A stretch of DNA of 64,000 nt from Prostheceraeus crozeri (taxonomy: Eukaryota; Platyhelminthes; Polycladida; Euryleptidae): positions 248,001 to 312,000 of the forward strand of contig CAJQUW010007090.1 in NCBI GenBank assembly GCA_907163375.1, in the 5' to 3' direction. The notes beneath the pieces were generated by a model. The model was not told where the DNA came from. It saw only the letters and a list, made by a program, of their open reading frames with translations, and ran no database searches. Below, piece by piece: positions 1 to 12,900 of this stretch. A program made the translations under genes and the position numbers. Each line of letters starts with the position of its first letter. The first letter of the stretch is position 1.

Positions 1-760
1 AAATTGACTTGACAAGAATTTACTTCAGAAATGTCTTGCAAGATGCGCCTGATCCTCTGATGCTGTATGTTATCATACCAAACATATCCACGGACTAACT
101 ATGCCAATAATGATAAAAGCAGATTGCATGATGAAAAACAACATGATTTTGATTAAGAAATATTATTCACAATAAATCATAAAAATACTTCATCAGATCC
201 TCTCCTATATGGACGGAATCGGGTATAGACAGTTTTCTAAAAGAGCTCGTGTGGAAGGACAAAACAAAGTTTCCGGATTCGAGTTGCAAGTTTCAGTCTT
301 CAATATTGCTCGCATGACTGCTCGGCACAAAACTGTCCTCTCTTTCATCGTCGGCAAGACTTGAAATCGGTTGTGTTCGCGGCGACACGGAAACACTCAT
401 TACTGCTGATACAGGTCGCGGACTACCTGCAGAAAGAGAAAGAGCTTTTTATCAGGTGATAAAACTTTCAGGCAATTATTGTCTTGAATATGCAACGATG
501 TTCATGGTATTTTATAAAAAGAGTATTGTAGCTGGCGCCGCTGCGATTAGGAGGAAGCACCTGTGCAGTACCGCATCATTATCACAATAAATCATTGATC
601 ACATTTGTACAACAGGAATTCAGAAAATACCCAAGCCATTTATCAGTGCTAATTGATCAATTAACTGAAAAAGTACAATTTAATTGCGATTTAATTGACA
701 ATTTGCCAGCCCTAAAAAAGCAGTTTGCATATGTTAGACAAAATGCATGAACGAGTAATA
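1..760. other. Intergenic stretch, nothing recognised
   Basis: AT-rich sequence with short open frames only. A slightly GC-richer patch at about 210-440 has a 63-codon frame on the minus strand with no recognisable motif or splice context. Confidence 0.5.
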
Positions 761-1714
761 CAGGGTGAGTCATAATGTGCGCAAAACTTCAAGGACTTAT
801 AGCTCTGACCAAAATAGGTTTTGCTGTGTGCAATATTATTTTTCTTTCAATTTTGAATTCACTAGAATTTACCTAAATTTCACAATTTAAATCGTTCAAA
901 ATTCAAATTAAAACAAATTTCCAAAGGACTTCTTAAACACATTGTGCTCTGACGAGCAAATGGCTTCTTCAAAGATTTTTTCTCGGAACATACACGCGAG
1001 CCTTCAAAGTTCCCCACAAATAGTAGTCTAATGGGGACAAATCGGTGGCCAAGGATGACCGTATTCACGACCAATCACTCGGTTTGACTTCATGATCACG
1101 GAGCATGATGTGTGGGGCTGCAATTTGAAGTTTGAAGAAATTGCCATCCAAACGAAAGCTTGAGTGAGATGCCCATATCACACAGTTGCCATCTAATTGT
1201 CTTCTCACTTATCGCCTGTGTTCGGGATATTCGGAATGGATGCATTGATGTAGGACTCGAGCGTTGAGGGATAGCTTTCACGCGCGACTTGTCGAGAGAT
1301 TTGCAGCTTTAAGATTGGTGATCGACTTCTCGATAGGTTCATTGACAATGGACGGTCTACCAGGAGACTGGATGTCATGGAGTCAGTCGACTGATAGTTG
1401 ACAAGAGTCAATCTTGTTAAAAAAGACAATTAGTTGTCAAAATCTTCAAAAAACATAGATTGCTTGTTTGTGTCCAGATTGTTGGTTGAACGAAATAAAA
1501 TGGATTGTGGAATCATTTTGATGTCATTGCGAATCACTAAACAGATGCAGAATCATGCCCAAAACTATGGTAAGATTTCACCAACTGAGAAAATATGACA
1601 TGATTCAATTTTCAAATTTTATACTTAAAATTCATAGAAGTCTGTAATGTCGAGTACCCCGTTCAGTAATCACAGGACATCACCAAAGTTTTGCGCACAT
1701 TATGACTCACCCTG
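761..1714 (-). mobile_element. Degraded mariner-type (IS630-Tc1-mariner) DNA transposon
   Basis: Terminal inverted repeats begin CAGGGTGAGTCATAATGTGC on the left and end with the complement on the right. They are about 29 bp, nearly identical, and flanked by TA on both sides, as expected for TA target duplication. The 954-bp element holds transposase remnants on the minus strand. A GRPSI-type block lies near 1340-1370, and the diagnostic block DLSPLDYYLWGTLKARVY lies at about 985-1040, where the catalytic third-acid region of mariner transposases is expected. Several stops and frame changes break the frame, so it is inactive. Confidence 0.9.
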
Positions 1715-1716
1715 TA

Positions 1717-3350
1717 CTTGTTACTTAATTAAAATAGGTACACTGCATACATTCAGATGAAAAGTTGGCAACGTTTCATAATTTATGAAATTAACAGAAA
1801 CAGCACACATCACATTCCTGATACAATACTGAGGCATCAGCAGATGCATCTGATTATTTAATGATTGACCGATAGGGCCGAAATGATATTTCCGAGAGAA
1901 AGCAGGGATTAAATACATTAAAATAGAACTTTTATTACATAAGCATTATTTATCTTACGATTTATTGAAAATGCCGCTTAAATTTGATCCCTTTGTCCTA
2001 AACTGCACAGCTTCTGAAATAATGCATGAATTTCCGTTGTCTTGACGCTGATTCCGAGGATCTTTGTTTTGTCTTCTAATTCCATTGGCCTCATATGCTT
2101 TTTAACTACTATTTCCAACCTGTTTGCAAAACACATAAAATTGAGCACGAAGCGAATTCGTGTATTAATTCCGCACGAGTTTATCATCTCTTTTGCTCAA
2201 GTTCTCAAATTGACACTCTGCATGATAATAACAAACTTAATCCGTGCGATTAATGAATAAAAGTATAATACACACACACTGACTAATAAAGCTTCAAAAT
2301 GTAAACATATTGCTTATATGGAAAACTTATAAAAATCGGATCAGTAATTCTGCATGTAGAAGTAACCTTCGAAAAAAGTCAATACCCAAAAATGCAAATT
2401 TAGAAAGCTGCTTTAATAGGTATCCATTTTCCTCGTTATTAACAATCCAAGTAGTTCCACAGTTCTACATATTGTCCACGTTCCCGAAATAATGGCATGC
2501 ATAATTTGTTATACGTGAGCCATCTAGCTTGATGATTTTTACTGTAGTTATGTTAATTCGAGTCTTTGACTATCACCTGCGACATTATAGAACACTGCAA
2601 ATTTCATTTAAAGGAAATGAACCTATCATTAATTTCTTTCCGTGTCTCAGTTGCCCAAATGTTGTTGATTATGGTGAGGCAACTATTATGTGATATGCAT
2701 TGGTCTAACATCATGGGATTCACGAGTTCAATCAATACTGCAATAATTAAGTTTGATGCTGTTCACTGAATGAAAGACAAATAAGAGTAATAAATTCGCT
2801 TCTATTGATATTTGGTGACACTACTTTCCGTGAAATTCTGACAGTTTTCTGCACATTTATCATATCACTGTAGATTTCACGTATTGAATCTGAAAAGATT
2901 TCATGCTATTACGCAATACACTCAATTATGAATTTGAACTTGATGTATGGAATCGCATCAGGGAGAGAGATTCATAACCGTCTCAAAGTTCGGGATTTTG
3001 AAAAATATTTCAATACGCATTTTATTCGGGTGATTATATTATAAATGATATAACAACGAAATTGCGCAACACCTCGTGAGAATACACTGATTTTACTGAC
3101 CATAGTTCTGTAATTTTCTGCACAGTCTATCATTTCAATTCATTCCATTGCCAGAGACATGCTGTGTTGTAGAATACATCGCACAGAATAAATTATTAAG
3201 GATATAATGATGTATATACGAACTTCTTAGTAATATTCAAATAATCACTATTTGGAGAACTTCATTCTATGATCTTATTTACCAAATTGCAATTTCAAAC
3301 TCGATGTCAGGAATTAGGACCGAAACACACGAATCCTACCTGAGTTCTCT
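1717..3350. other. Intergenic stretch, nothing recognised
   Basis: AT-rich, with short open frames of 60-72 codons that lack motifs or splice context. No repeat structure was seen. Confidence 0.4.
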
Positions 3351-3399
3351 GCTGATGACATCCTAGCTGGTACAGGGAACGCAAAAACCAGTCCTTTTA

Positions 3400-3640
3400 A
3401 GGACTACTTTCATTTTATTTTCAATATGTGTTACATTATTCGCTTGCACTCATTTTTGCAGTTTACTCATTTATTTTGTATAGTTTTCTTATGATTCTAT
3501 TTATTTATACTTAATAATTTTCATTCTTTTGTGCTGTTTATTTCCTATTCTTATTTATTTATTTATTCATTTTCTTCTTATCATTATTATCTTTTCTTTT
3601 GCTACAATTTCAATATTCTATTATAATCGTATTTCACTAA
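3400..3640. repeat. T-rich low-complexity tract with TTTA repeats
   Basis: A long run dominated by T, with TTTATTTA blocks (clearest at 3545-3575) and almost no G. No gene is visible from here to about 6090. Confidence 0.6.
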
Positions 3641-3649
3641 TCATTTTCA

Positions 3650-6090
3650 GCAGTTAATCTTTCAGAATTTATCATTTTTCAAAAAATTGTTAGTACGATC
3701 TACACTTTGATATTTACTTGGTTAGTTTATCTTCTGTATTAAGTTATCAAGCAACGTGAATGATTTTCTCAATTCAGATAATCTCCTTTCCAATCTGCAG
3801 TGTAATAGGTAATTGATAGTATCTTCCCTCGCGCATAGATTAAGTTTGTCGTAATTGCTTGCGAGTTAAGACTAGATAGGGTGGAGTGCAGACCGGTCCT
3901 TTTGAGAGGTAGATTAAATTTAATGAATAGTTAGCCACCAATTGTTTCATCAATAACAGGTCTAGTTCCCTATTTCATTTTCTTCATGGAGTAGTTCCAG
4001 GTGAGACGCTGTAGGTAAATTCTAGCAAGTTTCGTACCTATGCTATAGTTTCGCATGTATTTTATTTTCATTTCTTCAAGGCTCATTGCGGAGTTATTAT
4101 TTTGTACAGAAGGCTTAATCTTAGTCTGTGTTTTGTAGTTAACTGAGATTCCAGGATGATGATTTTCATTTAAATTCTTCATCAATAGTTTAAATATAAA
4201 AGCTCACATGTTAAAATTTATTAAAAAGAAATTTTGTCCAATGGACAGTTGAGAAGTTACAAACGTAAAAACAATGGTACTGACGTAGTGTTACTATTTA
4301 ACAATAAAGACCTGTACAGTTAGCTTTCTACTGAACAAATTTTCCTTTTGTGTGATTTTATATTTAAACCATTGATGAAGAAGACATTTCCTTTGAAATT
4401 GCAATTTGCAAAATAAAATGATAGAGTAAATGAAGTTCTCCGAAGCGCTTGAACTCAATATGTTACGAATCACACTTTTGCCGCGATTATGCCACGTCCC
4501 ACATTGAACAAAGGAATTTTATCGCATCACTAAAAATGAACAAGATTTTGTGAATGATGCAAATAAAATTTTGCTGGTCAGAAAGGTGAAAACTAATGAA
4601 AACTATGACAGCTCCTCGTCAGATTGCTTGACTTTTTGACTATTCCTTGCTTTGACTTAGACATACTGTGCAGTACGCATTGGCAATAGACAAACGGCCA
4701 TCGACTTTTGTGAGTGGTAAGGCCTCATTTTCTTCTTCAGCGTTATGAAATCTTTCTTGTAAAATCCGTAATGATTGGCATATTATTCTTCGATAACTGC
4801 ATGTTTCTGTCATTTCGAATATCGCAAATAATAAAAATCGTCAATAAAAAGTGAACTTCAAATTCAAGGATCATGCGTTGAAAATTAATGAATTAACTAA
4901 AGAAGTAGCTGAGACATGTATTAATAATGTATTAATCTCCAAATTTATTTCAATATCGAAATCATGCAGATATGATTTTTATACTATACATATTCATGTA
5001 TTTATGCATTCGGTCGATTTTCTGTTCCATCTTCCAGGATGGCACAAATACAACTTTTATGAAGGTTTAGAGCAATTGATATCAAACTGCACTGTGATTG
5101 ACTATCGAAATGTAAGGTTAGATTAAAGAAAGGTAATTCTTTACAATTCCTCCAAAAGCGTTCTTATACCAGATCGACCATAGAATGCACTGGACACTGA
5201 AGGCATGTAATTTTTTGCGCATTAACGCAAAATCGGTATGAAACAAAAGAGGGAAGCTTGCGTTTTTGTCTTTTTCTTTTTTATTAAAAAAGAGTCAGTT
5301 AAGTATGACTGGCTTGCTTATATAGTAAATAGGTCTATAATCTAGCATGCCAACTTTTGTGCAAGATGGGTCAAGCAAAATTGGAGTCCAAATTTTCATT
5401 TCAGATAATTAGCCATCTAGATGTTGACTTCACATGAAAACTGACGAACATTTCATTGAAAATCATCTACTGTGCGAAATAAGTATTTGCTCGTATAATG
5501 CATCGACTTGATAATATTGCATCTGTTGCATTTAGTATAGTTACGAACAGGTATGCATTAAGCAAGCCACTCTAAATAGCATCTAAATATCTCGGTAATG
5601 AATCGCCAAAGATTTTGTATATGAATACTAATTGATTTCCCCTCACTAATTCCTTACAATCCTGATCTTTGTGATACCATCAGAGAAAGTTCAGAGAAAC
5701 GTTATGATATTCACGAAACTTCCATGATAACCGACTTGAATATTTTTAGAGAAAGCTCTAATTTAAGTGTTTGAATCATCTGCCTGACTATATTGGAAAA
5801 ATCCCTAATGAATCATCATGTACTTGATTGGAGAACTCAGGGCAAACCTATACGGCCAAAACTCAAATAATAAGAGCAAATGGGTAGTCTCGATGTGCTT
5901 CGCCTTGCTACCAGCAGACATGCTGATGAAGAAGTTTGCAAAATCTCTTATTGTAATCTTGGAATTATCAAAAGCATATCGAATAGATGATCATCTGATA
6001 TTCCGGCTATCTTTTTCATGGTGTTGGAATTAGTGCCTCGTGCTAATGATTGAGGTGTAGACATACCCATTAAAGAACATGGTTCCATCA
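3650..6090. other. Intergenic stretch, nothing recognised
   Basis: AT-rich sequence. A 91-codon frame at 4851-5126 (+) and a 71-codon frame at 5818-6033 (+) have no motif, no splice context and ordinary base composition. I do not call them genes. Confidence 0.4.
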
Positions 6091-6094
6091 AAAT

Positions 6095-6289
6095 TTAGCT
6101 ATTTGCTTGGACGGCCTTTTCCAATATTTCAATCACATGATAATTTGCTCGGTCTTCCTGGTTGGTTCTAAGTGGGATTTCTGCTACTTTCTCCCATAAT
6201 CTTTGTTCATATAGCTCTCTGTCTTTTGCATTTTGTTCATATATCCTTTTGCTCTTGTGACCATGCATCTTGTCGAAAGCATTCAACAT
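6095..6289 (-). CDS. Coding-like fragment of unknown origin
   Basis: The 64-codon frame has a protein-like composition unusual for this AT-rich DNA: MLNAFDKMHGHKSKRIYEQN, followed by a Glu/Arg-rich helix with ELYEQRLWEKVAEIPLRT and ending at TAA. A CTGCAG just upstream could serve as a splice acceptor and would add His-Phe in phase 0. It could be a last exon of a separate gene, an alternative last exon of the nine-exon gene, or a transposon relic. The phase does not fit the possible donor in exon 9. I do not recognise the family. Confidence 0.35.
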   Translation of the reverse strand: MLNAFDKMHGHKSKRIYEQNAKDRELYEQRLWEKVAEIPLRTNQEDRANYHVIEILEKAVQANS

Positions 6290-6516
6290 AAAATGCTGCA
6301 GTTGATATGTACTTGTTACAACTACTACCAGTGTTTCACTCTAGTCAGCAATTTTTGTATTTTTGCCATTTTCTGGAGACACATATCACGGCATTTCATA
6401 TAAGCATCATAGTAAACTTTTCTCTCAAGACAACGCTCATAGTTCTATGTACACCAATTATTCTATTTAGAACTACTAATTGATGTCAACAGATTCACAT
6501 TCCATAACATTCATAC

Positions 6517-6969
6517 ATGTCCAACCACAGTAAATTCCTAGACAGTATTCGAGAACGAGACTCGAATCTGTTGTCCCCACGGCGTTGTCAAAGTGTCTCC
6601 CAAAGCACGGCGCATCACTTTCGTCCACCCGCACGGAGCAGTTTGTCTAATGTGCCGTCATCTAGCGTAGATGCCATCGACAATTTTGCGCATTTCACGC
6701 CAACCCACGACGCATCGAGCTTTCAATCGTCGACAAAAGTACAACTGCGCCATTGCCACTGGGATAGAGGAGCAGACATCGGACAGGCATGCTGTTATCT
6801 GTCAATTCCTTTTCCCACTTACCATATCATTTCACATTGGCAACTGATGAATTTACTGATGGCAATTGAGCATATAAGGCAAAAGAAATGTTTTTTCACA
6901 TTTGAAGAATGTGAGATGTGGAATGAGAAGATCAACATGGAGATGCGAAGCGAATTCTCTCAGTCATGA
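6517..6969 (+). other. GC-richer island with a 150-codon open frame, unassigned
   Basis: The first 280 bases are noticeably richer in C and G than their surroundings, with many CG dinucleotides. The plus-strand frame begins MSNHSKFLDSIRERDSN and is Ser-rich. No domain is recognised and no splice sites stand out. It may be an exon, a decayed gene copy or a regulatory island. Confidence 0.25.
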
Positions 6970-7167
6970 TTGCGATCTGAAAGCAACGCCATCTAGTTGC
7001 TTGCAGTCAGTTATATATTTCAATAATCAAAATATTTATTGTTTCTGCACCCTCCTCATTTCGAGGAACTTCTTTATACATCAGCGAACTGGCAACATGA
7101 ACCATTTTTAATGATTCACTAATCTCCAGATGGGTCATTATCAGCTATACCACGCACTAGAGCGGCC

Positions 7168-7172
<5 letters not shown>

Positions 7173-7236
<64 letters not shown>
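7173..7236. repeat. (TA)n microsatellite
   Basis: About 32 uninterrupted TA units. Confidence 0.98.
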
Positions 7237-7237
<1 letters not shown>

Positions 7238-7239
7238 TG

Positions 7240-8560
7240 ACCCGCACTCTCAATGTTTCAAAGTCATCTAAGAAAAAATTAGTCTGTCAAAGAAAAAATA
7301 TTGTAGTATTTTCTAAACAATTTATGCTTTTTCAAAATGGGTCACATTTTGATCTGAGATCATCTACATCATTTTTGCAATTTATCACCTACATGACTAC
7401 CGTAATGTTTTAATTTGTGGTATTTCATACAACATCTTTGATTGAAAAAAACTCCAGTATATTGGAAATACAATCGAATTATTTATCTTTATTCTTTATT
7501 ACCATAAAACCCACCATTTCAAATTATTTCAAAAGTAAAAGTGTTCCATAAGCATCTTTTATTATCAAAGCAACTGGAATTATTGTACTTCAACACACCT
7601 TTGAGGTCTCTCGACAAGCAGTGCAGAGAAACCACAAGTCAGTCCTCAGCATAAAATGAATATACTGAGTGCCAGTATATGGAGGCCTACCATGAAGGGT
7701 TTCAACTCAATTCGGATATCGAAGTTGTATGTTGAATCCTTTAATCTGGGACCCAAACAAGCCAAAATGAGGCTGATTCTGATGGCTTTGAATTGATCGT
7801 CCACTCGCGGACTTGACAATAGCCCACGACAGCACCTTTAAATGCTTTCATTATTCTTTTTTGAATATAAGCAAGAACGTGGGCATCAAATTCTCAATCT
7901 CCCATATTCAGTTCCTAGATAGACAACATTGGAATTGAGTGTCGATGAAAATATTAATTTGTCGTTAGAAAAATCGCTGAACACATTAAATCTAAAGTCG
8001 ACTGAATGTCGACTGAACGCACGACGTGTGTAGGCTATAGAGGATACTTGATTTTGTCCATATTTCAGATGCAATATATGATTAAATGATTATTATATTC
8101 AACTGCTGTTGTGTGAGTTAGAGGTGTGTGGTCGTCAAAGAAATTCGCTCAACCCTATCCGAAAATATCCAAAACGAACTCGCACCCAACTCGACCCGAC
8201 CGATATTCATTATAGAAATTGATCTTTCATTAATTCAATCCATAAATTTCAGGGTAAATGCAATTACTACACTGTACCAGCTGCTCAAAGAGACTCGGCT
8301 GTTTTTATTAAATAAATTTACGCCGGAACTATTATTTTGTATTAATATGCATCGGAAGTTCCTTATTAAACCACTGATACGTCACAATAATCAATGAGCA
8401 ATGGCTTAGTGAATATGTGATACTGAAGTCATTTTACTTGTGTTGGTTAAAGCTCATTTGTCTGATTCCCTCTTAAGTCAATCACGCCGATGGACCATTT
8501 TTATTGACTGTCTTGGTCACAGAGATGAATTGCCTTGTCTGTGTGCTTCGGTCTAGAGAT
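7240..8560. other. Intergenic stretch, nothing recognised
   Basis: AT-rich sequence with short frames (62 codons at 7886-8074 minus, 89 codons at 8128-8397 plus) lacking motifs or splice context. Confidence 0.4.
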
Positions 8561-8583
8561 GTTTCGGCCAATCACACAAACCA

Positions 8584-8905
8584 AATAGAAACGAATCTCT
8601 ATCGCTTGCTATCACTGCATACAATGGCTGGGATAAGATAGAAACGAATCTCTATCGCTTGCTATCACTGCATACAATGGCTGGGATAAGATAGAAACGA
8701 ATCTCTATCGCTTGCTATCACTGCATACAATGGCTGGGATAAGATAGAAACGAATCTCTATCGCTTGCTATCACTGCATACAATGGCTGGGATAAGATAG
8801 AAACGAATCTCTATCGCTTGCTATCACTGCATACAATGGCTGGGATAAGATGGAAACGAATCTCTATCGCTTGCTATCACTGCATACAATGGTTGGGATA
8901 AGATT
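8584..8905. repeat. 53-bp tandem repeat, six copies
   Basis: The unit starts GATAGAAACGAATCTCTATC and ends AATGGCTGGGATAA. Six head-to-tail copies are nearly identical, with only one or two substitutions in the outer copies. The flanks (8565-8583 and 8906-8940) match the flanks of a single related copy at 20525-20650. Confidence 0.95.
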
Positions 8906-9045
8906 ATGTCGCTCTAGACTAACCCATACGCAAATGGATCTATCTCTATGATCTCAAAACGGGTCTGGTCGGATTGGTCAGATGCCAGCTTGGTCAGTCG
9001 TCCAGGCGTTCGACCATCGCAATCACAATACACGTCCTCTAAAGG

Positions 9046-9051
9046 TTTATT
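9046..9051 (-). promoter_or_regulatory. Candidate polyadenylation signal AATAAA
   Basis: AATAAA on the minus strand lies about 560 nt past the stop codon of the nine-exon gene. The intervening stretch contains a 20-bp minisatellite, which would then be part of the 3' UTR. In AT-rich DNA this hexamer occurs often by chance, so the call is weak. Confidence 0.2.
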
Positions 9052-9184
9052 AAACAAAGGGAACGGTTTTAGCATATGGAATTTCAACATCTAATTAGCA
9101 TCTAGTGAGCTCAGAAACAGGATTCTGCAATCGATGCTATTTTAACTGTGTGGAAATTGATATATAGATAAATAATCCCAGCGA

Positions 9185-9378
9185 TTCACTTTGAAAGATG
9201 CATGCCATTTCGAAAGGACGCGTACTACTTTGAAAGGACGCGTGCCACTTCGAAAGGACGTGTGCCACTTTAAAAGGACGTGTCCCACTTTGAATGGATG
9301 CGCTCCACCTTGAATGGACACGTACTACTTTGAAAGGATGCATGCCACTTTGGAAGGACGCGTACCCCTTTGAAAAGA
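9185..9378. repeat. 20-bp minisatellite, about nine copies
   Basis: Degenerate units of the form CCACTTTGAAAGGACGCGTG repeat about every 20 bp. CTTTGAAAGG and ACGCGT variants are visible in most copies. It lies 3' of the nine-exon gene and probably within its 3' UTR if the distal AATAAA is used. Confidence 0.85.
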
Positions 9379-9609
9379 TTATTCCACGTTCAATCATCAT
9401 CCGTAAAATATTGAAAATTAGGTTGGACAGTCATTTTCTAGACATGTCTGCGGCTTTGTCCAGAAGTAAATAACTTCGGAATAAATATGCTTGTTGCACG
9501 GATAGTAAAAGGGTGATCTTGACGTTAGACGCCTTGTCCAGACGCATGGTTGAATACACATGCACTACAGCATTTTCGTATTATCATGATGAACACCCCT
9601 CACAGAGGC

Positions 9610-9998
9610 CTACTTCAATAAACACTCACTCTCTGCTTCTTGAGTGTTTGGATGAAGTGAATTGATTGTTGGACTCCCTTTGTCTTTCTCCTGTTCTTTT
9701 TCATCTTCTTCGTCAAATACTTCATGATCTACTGTTTCTTCAAGTCCATCTACTTGCTCCTCAACCGTCACACTCTCTTCATCCTCTTCTGATTCCGTAT
9801 TTTCGGCAATCGGAAGGATTTTCTCCTGTTCAGCTTCTTCGTCATTGTCGGCTTCGATGCGAGGAGTTGGAGTAATGGGAGGCAGGGGAGCATTTCCTGA
9901 TAGATCTTTCGATGAAAGAGAGCGTCGTTCCTTGCCTGTGCTTGCAGCAGATCGAGGGCCACGATCCAATGGAGTGCTAGGAGGCACTTTTTGGGTAT
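9610..9998 (-). CDS. Exon 9: acidic C-terminal tail and stop
   Basis: The acceptor CTTCCTTAG precedes TQKVPPSTPLDRGPRSAAST and a Ser-rich stretch, followed by a long Glu/Asp-rich tail (IEADNDEEAEQEKILP, then TESEEDEESVTVEEQVDG). The frame closes at a TAG at 9610-9612 (end ...EAESECLLK). This exon is GC-richer than its surroundings. A GTGAGT inside the last codons (about 9621-9626) could act as a donor, so an isoform that drops the final six residues and continues elsewhere is possible. Confidence 0.85.
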
Positions 9999-12900
9999 CT
10001 AAGGAAGCAAATGAATCATAACAATTACAAGTGCCTATTCATAATATAAATCACCAATTCTAAAAAGATGAAAGTGTGAGACTGGTATCGGTCAGATACT
10101 TAAGTAACAATTGAGTTAAGCACACGACTACCAATAAACTAATTGATAAAGCGATTCAAATTTAGGAATTCTACTGTTTACATCAGCAATGAGAGAGAAT
10201 ATCAAATGGCATGGAGGAAATATTCCTACAACTAAGAAGTTTGTATATTAAGACTCTCAATTGATCTCCAAAACATGCCCAGTCTCGATGTAAAGAAAAT
10301 GATAGCTTGCTTTTGCTATTTTAATGAATAATTTTTCCATTTACTGTCCACGCAATTTTATAATGTAAAAATACTGCAAGAACTGATAATGAAATTAAAC
10401 AATGATTTCATGAATGTTCCAAGTAAAGCAAGTACGCATGTAAGTAGATTATTTGATCTGCTGATACATGGTTGTCAGAATATCTTGCATCATTATAATT
10501 TACATTTTGAAGCAGCTTAGTTTTTACAGTGCATTCTGAGTTGAAGGTGGGAAATGTCTCCTCATACGTAGACTGTGTGTTATATAATCAAATGTCATAC
10601 GAATCTTCTAGTTGAGTTTCTTAAGTTTTGTTTGGTAGAAAACGTCTCCTCCATACAGTTCTAATTGGCAGCACTGGGCTTGGTTAGGCATGAGTGTTCA
10701 GGATTTAGTGGTCGAAAGTGCTCTCGTCCTAATCATATGTGTATGTAGGAGTGTTGAAACAACTTTGCAATGATAGGTAATATATTTGTATATGCACAAT
10801 ACGAGTATTTGGGCTGCAAGAATGAAACAGCAAAATTAATCCTTGGTACTCAAAATGGTTAGGTTTGACAAAAAATGCATGCATGTTCTTATGTTCATGT
10901 ATGCAGTTCTTATATAAACGAAGGATCTATTAAATAACTACACTAAGATACAAATTGCTAACTCGACACACATATTCTGAACTCTTAGACTACAGTATGA
11001 TTCGACACCTTATACAACTGTACTACATGTAGGCAGTGCATCCTTATCGTTTTATTTGCATGATATTTCTTGGCATGACTTGATTCGAGCGCATGACTTG
11101 GATCGATACACTCTTAAATACATAAATTCCGTTGTACATTAATTCTGACATAACGTTTCAATCTGTTTCGCGTGATTAAATGAGACTGATTGTCTGTCCT
11201 TTGAGGCAAGCGCACCTTTTGTAATCCAACATTTCCTGTTCCTTCAGGAATTAATGTCCTTTCCTAATTAAATTACCTTTTCTTCATCTCTACTTCTCAT
11301 TTTACTAGTTACTTTAAGTACTTTGATGATTTACAGTTATTATCAGAAATGAATTATACAGCTGACTTCAATAGATTGGACAGATATCACAGATCAATTT
11401 CAATCGTCAAATAGGTCAAACGAACAATATTTGCAATGAGTACATCTTGTGTTCTAGAGCTTGCAATGGAAATAGAAAATCATCACGGTGATTACTCGAT
11501 AATATAATGTTTTTTCAACTGCCTTGCTGGGGATTCTCTGCATGTATCAGACAAGCAATAAAGCTGGTTACGGATGCTGCTTGTCAATGGAGATAACAAT
11601 AATGCAATAAATACAAGTAAGTTTGTTCGATCAATGACCAGATTAATTACATGTACGATAAAATTCAAATCATTGTTGACAGTGCCGTAGTCTTGTGGTA
11701 GTGCTGTTGTACGAGTATGTCCTTGCATCTAACTTCGGTTCAAATTTTTGATGATCTTCAAACTTGGTACTTTCTACATTCTTGTAGAGCACTTAGCACC
11801 AAAGAATGAGAATCGGTATATAAACTCGGTCACATGGAAGAAGGTAGTCTCAGCTAATATCTTCGAGTGTAATAGCTATTTGAACAACAATCTTTGTTGC
11901 ATTTTCGAGGTCAACATGTCTATGCTCAATCCGACGGGCGAGGACACAGTTTCTTGATCGAGAATAATGCAATTAAGATGGATATCTTTATATGAGTTGC
12001 GTAAGTAACTTCATATTTCACAGAATCGTCAGAATGCATGAACATCAGAATTTTATAGCTGTCAAAAATTTAATTCTATTTCTTGTGGAATTGTAGTTAT
12101 CTGCGGTATTTCTTGAGATTTCAATGTAGAATGTATCTTTTCAGTGTATGAAAAACTTTCTATGTGCCAATGTATTCCAATGAAGAGGGGAAAAGAGACT
12201 GTTTATTGCACTCCTTGAAGTTAATGCACTCTTTGGAAAGCATAAACTTATTATGGAAGCAAAAATCATAGAGATTATTGCATTGTGAAATATAAAGAAG
12301 ATTTAATTGAATATGTTTAGCTAATTGTTCAACAACAGTAATGAAAAGATGGACAAAAATTACTAGTGATATGGGAAATGACCACTCTTAAAAAGAAGAG
12401 ATTTAAAAAAGATTATGTATGACATAAGCTCTATACCAAGGTTCATACAGTTCATTCAAGAAACAGTTTCTCAGAGTTGCTGTCGGATAGAAATATGAAA
12501 TCAGAAAATTCGACTAATTTCGTAAAGAAAATTGCATCGTCGAGATAGAATTGAAAGACAAAGAAATAGGAGAACTGATTTAGGTCGTCGTTTGAAATAT
12601 CGGGTTACGAACGATCAGGTTAGATATCTTCGGAGGGATTAAGAAAGAACGCCTATTTTTGGAGTCTCGAGTTCTCTTTTGACGTCGGTAAGACTGAGTT
12701 TTGTGTAAGATTGGAATTCTTGGGAGGATGAGATTTCCATCTGTTATTTCATACTGTAAATCAATTATGAAAGATCATTGAATTTATTCGATAGTCGGTT
12801 TGTAACTACAACGGCATTATGTGCGTAATACAAATGATATGATAAGGGCGACCCAAATGTAACTTATAAAGTGAAAATGCAGTATATTGTACTTGTACAT

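Noticed and set aside
8584-8905. CRISPR-like array
   Set aside because: Units are contiguous 53-bp tandem copies without variable spacers, in eukaryotic DNA.
9137-9400. 87-codon frame with repeated FQS/FKV words
   Set aside because: It is a translation of the 20-bp minisatellite.
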